Of a stretch of DNA of 64,000 nucleotides, positions 42,591 to 55,100 are shown one piece after another. Positions within the stretch are counted from its first letter, which is position 1; each line of letters starts with the position of its first letter. The stretch covers positions 1 to 64,000 of the forward strand of contig JAECUM010001081.1 of the NCBI GenBank assembly GCA_016617855.1. Reading direction: 5' to 3'. Source of the DNA: Megalonaias nervosa (Eukaryota > Mollusca > Bivalvia > Unionida > Unionidae). The notes under the pieces are model-generated. The model was given only the letters and a program-made list of their open reading frames with translations, made no database searches and was not told the DNA's origin. The position numbers and the translations under genes were made by a program.

Positions 42591-43064
42591 GCAATAAACT
42601 GACAATGAACAGTGCAAAACTAGTATTTAACTAGCCTGAGTGCTTTCAACTCTTAATGAGTCTTTTTCAAAGGCATATACAAAACACAGACAATACAAAC
42701 AAATAAAACAGAAAAACCGAATTACACCTTTTCTGAGGAAAATAATGTTGATAATTGGAATAAAATAATATCATGTGTTCTCAGTGCTAGCTACTCACCA
42801 AGGTGTAATTCCTGTAGAAACAGCCCTGTAAAGTTTCGCAAACACTACGGTTTTTCTGTTTTATTTGTTTGTCTCGTCTATGTTTTGTATATACCTTTGA
42901 AAAAGACTCATTAAGAGTCGAAAGTGCTCAGGCTAGTTAGATACTAGTTTTTCACTGTTCGATGTCAGTTTATTGCATTTATCTTAATCAATCCCTGACA
43001 CACGTGATCCCTTGCTGGATCCAGTGCACTTGAAAGGACTGTTATTTGCCATATGATTTGTATT

Positions 43065-43100
<36 letters not shown>

Positions 43101-46100
43101 CAAGCCAATACATTTGAGAATGGAATAAAATTTTGTTTGCTTCATGTGAATAATTAATATATTTCATTGAGTGGGTGAAAAAACTTAAGTATTGTCACTC
43201 GTGGCATAACCACTCATGAAAATACCAAGTTTTTCATCCACTCAATAAAATATATTCATTATTCATTCATTTCAAGCAAACACCCTCTCTTAATTTTAAC
43301 CTTCCTAACAGATACTGGTAAATGATGAATATTCATGCAGTCCCTGCTTGGGTTCCATTCACAGGTCCCTTATCCTTAGGATGGCTGTCTTCATAATGTT
43401 AAATAAAGCTATACACTTTGTGCACAAAGTAAAGGACATGGTCCACGAAAGGGAACATCACTATTAGTTTTCTTTCTTTCACTGATTGCCTATAATTAGT
43501 GCTCAGTTGTCCTTCATGAATAATAATGAGCTGCTTACACATGTATATCACTGCTGTAACTGCAGGGAATGTCAACTCAGATAACTTGGGTGGCAGAGTG
43601 CCCATCTAGAGTTTGGAATTAAGCTATAGTACAAGTCACATGGGTCATGCATGTGCATTTACTCATTTTAAATTAAATATAAATTGTTCTTTTAAAATTT
43701 AATAATTTTCTTTAACAAAAGTCTATTCAATCCTGATTACTGAATGCTCTGCACCTTAACTGTCAACAAGAAACTTCCAGATGAAGATTATCTATCGCTA
43801 TGGACTTTTACAATGGCAGCCATGTACTAAACTTGGGTCAAAATATGAGCGTGTCGAGTGGAATCGTCACAATCGAGGGTAGTAGGAATTTGTTTATCAA
43901 TATGCGTAGCTTTCATTGTGACATCACAGCACACAACATTCAATCTGGATTGTACTGGATAACACCTTTAGGTTCATTTCGTCCAAAAATGTCTACGTAC
44001 TTTAACATTAATTTTCCCGTATGCACCTCTCAGGGCGTCTAAATAATGACCTTCAAAAGGAATATGGATGTATATGAATCCAAATGAAGTGAATACTTGC
44101 CACTTAAAGGTATGTAGTATCAAATTCTTAAAAAAATGACACCCATTACTGAAATAATTGGTGTTGAATGCCTATTTGACCCTTGTGACTTGTACTGTAA
44201 GTGAGGTATTTTGCAACTAATCAAGATGTCCATGACAATATTGCTCACTCTCAATAATAAACAGTGACCATTATTTTTAACCCATCAGTTCATACAGTTG
44301 CTAGTTGCTGTTTCACTTGATACACGACATGGGTATCTCCCAACATAGTTACAGGTCCATCATGCTGCGACATGAACAATCATTTAACAAAAAAATTTAA
44401 CTTTTTTATAAAAAAAAAAAATCAGAACTGATCGCAATTTTATAAACATGAGACTTTAAGAGAAACTGAATGGAAATTTTTGTGAACAGTATCACACAAT
44501 TGTTACTGTAGCACAATGTAAAGCATAAATTATTTTTGTACTGAGCAATGGATGACTTCAGGACCTGAAAATGCATTTTTAAAAATGAGCCAAATTGAGC
44601 AAACACATCAAACAAAATTATTACTAAGTAGACTGAACAGAATAAAGTAATTTTGTACTGAGTACTGGTTGACATCAAGACCTGAAAGAAAACAATGAGG
44701 CAAACTTTTCAGGAAAAAAAGTCATAAATTTTGCTGAAGCGCACTGTAATATATAAACTTTTCTGAGCATGATAAAAAAAATAGAATATAGGAATCAATA
44801 AAAGTTTTGGTGCATTTCTTTTTAAATTACCGGTATATTAATTGCTTACAGTGTGTGAAAATAATACCAAAGTATGGCCCTTTGGGACAAGTTGGATTTT
44901 AGTCAGAACATGTGACTTTTTATACAGCCACTGACCCTGGTCCTGTGTCTGAACAAAAACATTTGGGTTTATGATTTTTGACATTCCCACCCACTTTGAC
45001 AAGCATTCTTTATAAATTTACCGAGAGAATTAACTGAAGGTAAAGTGAAACTTATGAAAGTTACAAATTCTTTGTAAAATCCTACAAACAAGTTTCCTCC
45101 CCAAACTGGACTAACTTCTCTCTTCTGAACAATTTTACACAACTTTTACAAAAACATGAAACAAAGTATATAAAAAAACAACTACCAGTAAATTCTATTT
45201 TAAGCACCGATACTCAGCTTACCCCCATGTGGGATTAGGGCTGAAGAATAAAACTAATTTATCCTCATGCATGTCATAAACAGACACAAGAAGGCATGAT
45301 TAGCATGCTTGTCTCATCCATGAAAGTGTACAATTACCTCAGCAGTAAATAGCATGTCTGTGGTAATGTGATATAAAACACAAAACAAACCTAACTAATG
45401 TGCCAGCTTCTCATAAAATCATCCAGGTGGTGTCCACAGAGAGCTGATAACAAGCTTCTTCATTCACAAACAAGGGTGCAGCTGGACAGACAGACAAATG
45501 GGGGGAAAGATTTATGAATGCACATAGACTAAGAAAATATGCATTTCTTTCTATTTTAAGTTGTGGGGGAAAAACCATTTCTTATAAAGCATTTCATAAC
45601 ACTGCTGTTTCAATACCATAAAAATTATTATATTGTATGTAATCACTTATAACTTGGATCCAACTACAAAATGCTTATTCCCAGATCTGCCATCGCATAA
45701 TGTGCCAGCAGATCTCGGTCTATGCAGCGCTTGTTAGTACAAATCAGTAGAACAAACAACACAGACCCTAATTTGCCAGAGCTTTATGTGATGAAAACTC
45801 GGGATCAATGTTGCTTGCAGTTGGACTTGACTTACAAGCAACTCCATACAGTACATGTTAATTATGGAAATCTGAGGGTATATTTTCCAAAATAGAACAA
45901 GAATTCAATTTTTGCTTCTATTCATACAGCAATCAGTTTCCTGTTTCACATGATGCATCCATTAATAGGAAATACTAGTTGTACAGTTACAATAATTCAG
46001 AACTGGAATTTAGAGGAAGTCTAAGAATGGTGTTTTTTGTTAGAATCTCCAAGTTTGTCAGGCCATATAGATCATATCTCATCACAATGTATAAAGACAG

Positions 46101-49100
46101 TTTCAGTTTCTTTCATTTTTATGTAAATCACAACAGATTATTCTTCATCCCTGCTGTAATCTTTAATCCAAGCATTATAACCCTGTACCCACCTAATAAA
46201 TTGGTTTATTATATGCTCATTTTTGTGTCCGTTAAGTTTACATTGTCAGAATCATGCAATATTTTATGATACTGCACTAATGCGCACTTCATATTGCACT
46301 CGCGTACACGACACGTGTGCCCAATAGTGTATTAGGAACTACTTTGTAAATAAATCATGTACACTCATGTAGTAGACCCTTTACATTTTCATTGATTAAA
46401 TTTGTTTGTGAATGAACTAAAGCAGATGTTTCATGGACTGCCACATACCAGCTACTTTTCCACATTCCGCATTAACGTTTTTGATACAACGTTTCGGATT
46501 TAGGCTAGCGATAGACACCAGACAGGGTCCCTACAAATAACATGCAAGTGACAAGGCATAAACTGTCTTATTTGGCTGGTAACAAGAATGGTAAAAAATA
46601 CACTTACAGTTTAACATTCTGAATTTCCTCAAAATGTACTTTCTTAGTTGTTCAAAATCCGAATTACATGAGCCATGTCATGGGTTCTAAAGCTTGATTA
46701 CACATTTCAAAATTGTAATATAATTTTGACTACATTCCAAGTGCAATTACATCCTCCTTACTGCACTCAAAATGAAATGAACCTTATATTAGCATATTTT
46801 TGATAATTACAATTGAAAGAATTCATATTTTCGCACATTATGATTTCAAACATTCAATGACAGAACAGAAACACGCTTGCAGATGTCAACACACTGCTCC
46901 GCTGCTGAAATCCTATCTACTTCATGTAGAATTGGCACTGATAAATCCAGTCCATAATCACAAAATTTCGTAGAATCGACAAAAATACCAAAATCTGTTC
47001 ATTCCAGACCAAATGAAACAGTTGTTGCAATGCGCATTCATTCATAATATAATTCTAAATTTCAATTTTAAGTAGATCCAAATGCCATTTTCTTTCCAAA
47101 GTGCTGTCAAGCATGCAACTAAGTTCAAATTTACCTGGGAAGAGTTATGCGTGCATTAATAATGCTGTTCTTGTGTACTGATGAATCTGTGCTTGTGTAT
47201 TTAGTTTGGAATACAGCATAAATTCAGTTACTTTGTTTCTTGTAGTTTATTTTTGTTTATGTGAATAAGCCTTATGTTGAATAAGAAAATGAGCATATAA
47301 TAAAAAGGTTACTGCATTTGTATGGGAAAATATTAACTTGTTTTGTCAGAAGGATATACAGCACTCCCAAGGTCATGCAGTATATCATCCAAAAAACTTA
47401 TTCATATTTTCCCATACAAATGCTGTAACCTATAAGTACATATTAAAAGACTGACATGTCAACCATGACATACATGCAGAAAAATGCTATATATATATAC
47501 AGTGCATTGTAGGACTGAATTAAAAGTACCTGTACGACAGACAGCACAAATTTTTACAACTATAAATGTAGTATCAAACTGCATAAAGTTCAATGAGGTG
47601 TTTTTCATACTTTTAAATATAATGCTGGGATCAAATTCTGACTAAAAATATCACCATGTTCATGAAACTCGTAAAAACAAAAATAAACTTGCAAATTAGA
47701 GGTATCTTTGTAGGAAATCTGTTATATACTCCAATAATTATATAAATACAGAAGTCTACCGACATAGTTTGTTTTGGTTTTTTGTAGCGATCCTTTTTGT
47801 TTTGTTTTGGGGGTTTTTTTGTAAATGAGAAGAAACAAACAATAACACTGATAAAAGTCCAACTTGTTTGAAGCAAAAAGCATGGTTGAGTTATGACTGT
47901 TTCTAACAAGATTTTATGAAAAATGAAGGGATTTATAGGAAAAATATACTGAATACCATATACCAGTATTAAATATTTGACATATCAAGCAGTAGTCATA
48001 ACCCATATCTGACATATAAATATTTGGTATATCAAACAGCAGTCATAACCCAAATCTGACAGATAAATATTTGGTATATCAAATCAGTAATCATTATTAA
48101 AGGTGCAGTATTACTGGTACACACACACTATTTACTTCCTGTGGTACATACCACAGTACTTTTTCACTGTACAGTAGTTTAAGTCAGTAAGGAATGTATG
48201 GAAATTCCCAAGTAATTTTGTTATGAATAATGACATCCAGAGCATGTTTTCTTTTTTCATGACAAAAAATAAATCCAAAAACTGCCTCTTTTAACAAAAT
48301 AGTTGTACTTGTCACAAATTAATTTCAAATACTTGTTTGACAAGTATTAACTATATCAAAACATGGCAACAACATGAGATTTTGTGAATGATATTAGAGC
48401 CTAATCCAAACTATTGGAAAATGTCTTTTTTTTATTATTTATTAGGCATATGTTAATGTTTGTGTGTTAAGTACATGCATTTCTTTGTAAGACCAAGAAC
48501 TAGCTCAAGATTTTCAGGAGAATTGTTGTTTTCTGTTTGAATTTTATGTAATTATCTTAGTCCACTAAATATTGTGTCATTTGTTGCGCGTCAGTGTGTT
48601 TTTTGTTTCTGGCCCTCCCTGCTATATCTTGTCCTGGGTGTTAGCATCCCACTCAAAGTTTCCCTGTGTTATATATCAATAGTGTAGTTTGTACATTGTA
48701 GGCATCAATATCAACACTTCCTATTTTTACCAACAAGCCCTCAAATGTGAGCACAATGTCTTTATTGGCTGTTGGCTATAGCGTAAGTTTAATCATCCAA
48801 CATTAGGTACAGTTTTTAGATGACAATTTATACAACAGTTAACATATACAGAGAAAATTCATCTAAATGTGAGGTACTGACCATTAAGTCTTTTGGGTGG
48901 AGGGTGCTGTGATTTTCGTTTGAATCAATATATTTTATCTTCTTTAAATAATATAACATTTATAATGTGTTGTTAATTTGCTTTAAATAAGAACAAGATA
49001 TTTTTCCAGCTAGCTTAGAGTTGGAAATGTGAAGACAAAAAATAAAAAAAACCATGACACATGCCTCAATCTAACTGTTGGTCCCTAAAATAATTGGGGT

Positions 49101-52100
49101 ATACCATGACATGTATCATTGTATGTTAAAAAATACCTCAGTATACTGTGGTACAAAATTTTTCCTGGTTCCCAGCTCTAACCATTATCCATGATTTGAC
49201 AATAAATATTTGGCAAATCAGGCAGTAATCATAACCAAAATCTGCTAGGTATTTATTATGGGTTTTCTTGATATCACTGTATATTTGAAGTTTGGCAAAA
49301 AATACTTTAAAATGTAACTGCCATGGGCATTTTAGTAAATTAAACCTTTCTAATCCTCCACCACCACACTCCTTTCCAAGAGATGGAGACAAAAACAATA
49401 CCCTTCTTGCACACATGGAGAAAAAGAATTCTGCCAACTGTCTTATCTTGATAAAACAAATCATCCAAATTTAGTATTTCATATATTTTTCCCAGACTAC
49501 TGACAAGTTTAAAGGAAATTTCTCGTATCTGGTACATTCTTTTATAAAAGTTATTTTTACTTTATTAGCACTTTTTATTGCTGCCCATATACAATACCTT
49601 CAGTTAACCAACCAGATAATCAGACTTATAAAAGTAGTTTTATGTCCTGTGTTAATCCACCTGATAATCAGGCTTATAAAAGTGGTTTCATGTCCTGTGT
49701 TAATCCACCTGATAAATCAAGATAATCAAAATTGTTTTATGTCATGTGTTAATCTGCCTGATATATCAGGGTAATCGAAGCGGTTTGCATGTCCTGTGGG
49801 TTCTCTATTCAATAGCCAGTTTTTGAATATCAAAGATGATTCCAAGAATAACATTTTGGGCCCCCATCCCTAGAATGGGAATTTTTCATTGCTAAACAAG
49901 TGTCTGAGGGAAATATTTTTTTTTAACTCATTGACCCTTTGTTTTTAACCTAACCATCATCATAATTTTTGTTGCAATTTATTTTCAGATGTCTCTTTAT
50001 AGCAGATTAAAAATTTAATATTATAAACCAAAATTAGTTATATAATTTTTTGTTTGTTTGATAGAGAAGTCACCTTTGTAAATGGTAGCAGTACTATACC
50101 ATATGTACTCGCTTATAAGTCCAGTCAAATTGCTAACAACAAAGGTCCTGCTATGCCGTAGCATCAAGTGCCTGCAGACCAGTGTATATGATGTTTGTTC
50201 TACTGATTACTCCGAACAAACTGCACAGACCCAGATCTGCTGGAGCATGATGCAATGGCAGATCTGGATCTGTGCAGTTTACAGTTGGACTTGAGTTATA
50301 AGCGAGTATATACGATAAATTGTTGATATAGTATTCTTGTTATTTAACAACAAGTCCTTAATATGATGAGAAATAATACCAGAAATTATATTACTATTTA
50401 TAGACTTCAAGATGAAAATTCTCACATGATCCTTGACAAACAAGTGAAAAATTTAATTTCCCTGGCCCAATTTGAAGTAAATTATGATACAACATATGTA
50501 TCTGGATTCATTACTAATAAAATGATATTTTATACGATATTTCATCATAAAATAGAGGACTTCTGTGATGGAAAAGAGGACTTTTGCCATGGAAAAAGCA
50601 GATTTTTAAGACAGACTGCTATATGATCTTATACAACAACCATGGTAAATCAGAATAAGAAAAGTTTAATTTTTACATAAACCTTTTATAATAATTCATT
50701 CCCATTTTAATAATCTGACATGAAATTATGCAAAAACATTACTTTCTGTGACTATTTTGAATTTTTTACACCCACTTCTCCCTACTTTTATCAATTTCTC
50801 CATATTCTAACTTCACCTAAATATCAGTGTCCAGCTTGAACCTTGAATTGTTATAACTGGTGACTGGACATCTCAGCCCATGACACTGCAGAGTTAATCC
50901 ATAGCAAAGACGTCCCATTATAGATTTAGTCTTTTCAGATTTAACTCTGAAATCATTACTGTAATGGTCAGCCCATACTTTCAAACAATGTCTGTTATGA
51001 TCCGTACCTTTGTTCTTGTTACTGAATAATTTTTATAAATATGTTATATACCATATATACTCACTTATAAGATCAGTCCAGCTGCAAACTGCACAGATCT
51101 TGCTTTGCCATTGCAAAATGCACTGGCAGATTTGGGTCTGTGCAAACTTTAGAAGTAATCAGTAAAACAAACATAGACCCTGATCGGCAGGCACATTATG
51201 CTATGGCAGATCAGGATCTTTGTTGTTTGTAGTTTGATTTGATTTATAATCATACGTAATAATCATGAAAACTTTACCGGTCTGGAAACCAGCTACAACC
51301 AGTCTAGTGAGTACCAGAACTGTTCTAGCAATTGTTGCAACTGAGGTTAGCATGTTTACATGAGCTGTTAATTGATTACTTTACTGCTGTAATCTGGAGA
51401 GTTTAGGCCAAATGCAGGTTGTTTCTCAAGATGTTATAAGTAATAAAGGAATTAAATGTTGTCATGTTGGCTTTTGAGTTGTTGATTAAAAATTGATTGT
51501 CCTTTGGCTGAGTTGAGATAAAAAGGAAAGCCCTACCAAAAATTATTACAGCACAACCACTTGAGGAAGTATCTGTGTATGGTCTTGTTTCAGTGATATT
51601 GCATTGTTCAAGATGTTTCAAGTTCAAGTTAATGAAAAATATTTCAGCTGTACCCTTGCTTATGCTTACACTAGTGTAATGAAACACCGGTTAAACATAC
51701 TAAGTGGCACCTATAAACAACAAATGTTTCAACAGAAACTGTATAAATCAAGATTTGCTTCAGATGTAAAATGAACATAAACACTGTTGATTGACTGAGA
51801 ATGAAGGATATTGTTAGAGCAATTAGACAATGGTTGGCTTCAGGACCTGGAGGATAACATTGCTTTACGTGAAATTTTTTTGAGATCCAAATAAACACAC
51901 AAATCAATTTAATACAATTTGTTTTTATCTTTTCATATTTGATATGTAACAATCACAATTTTTATATACATATATATTAGTATTTTTTAATTTTATTACC
52001 AGAATAAAACGTAAACAAAGGCCTTACTAGTATTGATTTCCTATTTATGTAGGATTGTAAACTATGTCATTTCAATTTTGGTCCTTACTGGCTACCATAG

Positions 52101-55100
52101 AATAATGTTCCATGCACATACTTGTTAGGATGCATAAACCACCTCCGATATATGGACAATAAGTATCAGGCTGCAGATGATACACCACTGTAGATATAAT
52201 AAGTTCAATAGGAGTTTTTTATATGCCAATCAATGAAATTTCACACACTTTACAAAAAAGTGAGGATCTGTGTTTTCAGTTTAGACATACCAAAAATATT
52301 TACATTTTTGAGGAAACAGTGCTCTAACAGATTTGAGCACTTCCTGGCCACAGCTTTACCTTGGTAAACAGCCACTAGATGACACACATTCAAACTTACA
52401 CAGGAAATCCCATCTGCAGCAATAACACTTTGTTTGGAGTCTGGAGTATATATGGTGCATTCCACTGAAGGTGAATCACCAACCACATCAAACTGATGTG
52501 TACTCCTACAACTACTTCTGAGGTTTTCTCGCCACCATGGTCATGCAATGTTCCAATCAACATTTCAATTACATTCAACTAACAATAACTTTCCTCAGCA
52601 ACTATCAATCTTCAGCCAACTGAAATGGCAACCTGATTGTGAAAAACATAACTACATGACTGTGCCAAAACTTAATTCAATCTGGAAAAAGACATTAGAG
52701 TAAGTATAGCAGGTACAATAGTATCAATATGCACTCTCGAAAACTCACCTGTCATTCCACTTGTGAAGTAGAGCTATATAGCATAGAGTATTAAGGCAGT
52801 AAGAGGTCAACTAGTCCTTCAATGCAAGACATCTACTCTGATACTTATATTCTTGGGGTCCATGTCTTACTGCCCCCAAAAAATGGCAGTGTATAGCTTG
52901 TTCCTCGGTCAACTGACAGGGGAACTTGAGGCCAAATTTTCAGAAATATCTCACAAACCTGGCAGCCCATATGGACACTTTTTCACAAATTAAAGTCTAA
53001 CTGATGCAGTCAAATTATATTTACTCTGGTGTCTTTGCCAAAATAAAAGCAAATTTTGACACAAGCATGTGGATGTGCTTTCAAGTCATATTCACATACA
53101 TTTCAGTCAGCTGAAATGTGATGGGAGCCACAGAATGCCAAATTCACTTAAAGGAGAGACAAGTTTCTTTAATGAAATGACATTTGTATGTTTTTCTTCA
53201 TTTCCTTAAAGAAATGTACTCCAACTAAAGCCAGCTTCTGCATTTCTTGGACTGCATTCAACCAAATGAACTATATGTCAAAGGAAATTGAAGATGTGTC
53301 CACTTCCCTGTGTCAAAATCTGATTTCATTATGAAAAAGATAACTGAGTAAGTAGAGTCCAAATAAAGACAAACAAGTTGTCCTCTGCCTTTTTTTCTCT
53401 GACATTACTAGTGGCAGAGACCAACAGTGCTTGGCAATATTTGTGCTGGAGTTTTCAGCATTTTGCTCTTGTGGACTATTGGACCACTCGCTGGTAAGTA
53501 ATAAATTTATTTGGCTGACCTTTGTATAAGGACTGTAAGTAAAATTCCTCTTCTTTTGAGTCACTGCATTATATCATTCAGAATACTAACTCTTTAGTAT
53601 TAACTTCTGTCAGAACAGAATACCTGTTTATCTAGTCCTACAATGTAAGACGCCTCCCCTAATATGTGTTTTTGGGGTCACCTAAATAATGGTGCAGTGT
53701 AGTGGGTTCCAAGGTTGACTTAACATCAAAATGAGAAGTCATATTTTCAGGAATAGCTCACACACTTTGGCAGCCAATATTGATGCTAATAAAAATCAAA
53801 TTCTCACACAAGCAAATGGAAGTTGCGAATGCCAAAATTAGATTAAGTTGAACTATGTTTCTTTAATGAAATGAATAAAAATATACTAATATTTAAGAAA
53901 GTGTTTAGATAGTTTAATATCCTTCAAGATACTTTTTGTCCTTTTTACATGTGCCGTTATTTTGGCAGTAAGATGACAACATTACAAACACAAATATCTG
54001 AGGAGGCATCTTACACTGTAGGACTGCTGTGTATACTTCTGTTATTGACCTGAAATTTAAATTGCTGACACACACATGGAAGGCAGCACCACCCCAAGGT
54101 AAGAGCAACATCAGTATGAGCTGCAAAGTACACGAGATGTTCCTGAAAATTTAGTATCTAGTTCCCTATCAGTCAACCGGGAAATACGCTACAAAACGCC
54201 GTTTATTTTGGCAGTAAGAAGTTGACCCAAACAACATGAACACCACGATATACATTTTACCACAGGAGTCTGACATTTTATCAATAAAGTAGAATGAAAT
54301 CTCTAATACAAAATCCCCTTATCGGTACTATAAATTAACACAAGGAGTGCATGACCACAACCTCCTCTCAATTTGACTTTTGTCCCGTGTCTTTTATTGC
54401 TTTCAGAATTGCTAAAAGACTGAAAATCTACACATATCCATTCAAAATACTGTAACATACCAACATAGAACTCTCAGATGACCATCACATGAACCTAATC
54501 CAGCAGATTAACCTTTATTTTCACCTTTACAGTACAAAGTCTTTCTACAGGAGACCATCAGGTGGAAGTAGCCTATTTCACCAGATTCTACCTGTAGTAA
54601 ATAAAATACTTGTACCGATCACAGAGCAGAGTCTGTGTTATCTTTTAATACTACCAAATCCAGCATCCGTCTCAGCTTTAATATTGGAAATGTGATGATG
54701 TCATCAACCATCATTTATACTATCCTAACTTTAACTAGATATTTCTGCTCAGGAAATTTATATAAAATTATCATATGATACAATCTGAAATAAAAGGCAA
54801 GTCAAACATTTTATTTTGTGAAATTGCTTTCAAAGTGTTATTCATCCCGTGGCAGAATCGGCTATTTCTGCCTGATGCAGTCCTGTAGAAAGACTTTGTA
54901 CCGTAATGGTGAAAATAAAGGTTAATTCGCCGGATTAGATCATTCATGCGATGGTCGTCCGAGAGTTACGCTTGCACTCCTTGTGTTAATTTATAGTACC
55001 GATATGGTGATTTCGTGTTGTAAGAAATTTAGTCGTACTTTATTGATGAAACGTCAGACTCCTTGTTTTACACAGTAGGATATGACGTAAAAAAAATATC

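Noticed and set aside
42880..42935. Hammerhead-ribozyme-like GACTC-ATTAA-GAGTC-GAAA stem in the foldback element
   Set aside because: The conserved CUGAUGA core is missing before the stem, and no third stem could be formed.
52250..52578. Overlapping minus-strand ORFs that might be a gene
   Set aside because: Two frames compete, no splice sites or family blocks were seen, and the area is full of diverged repeats.
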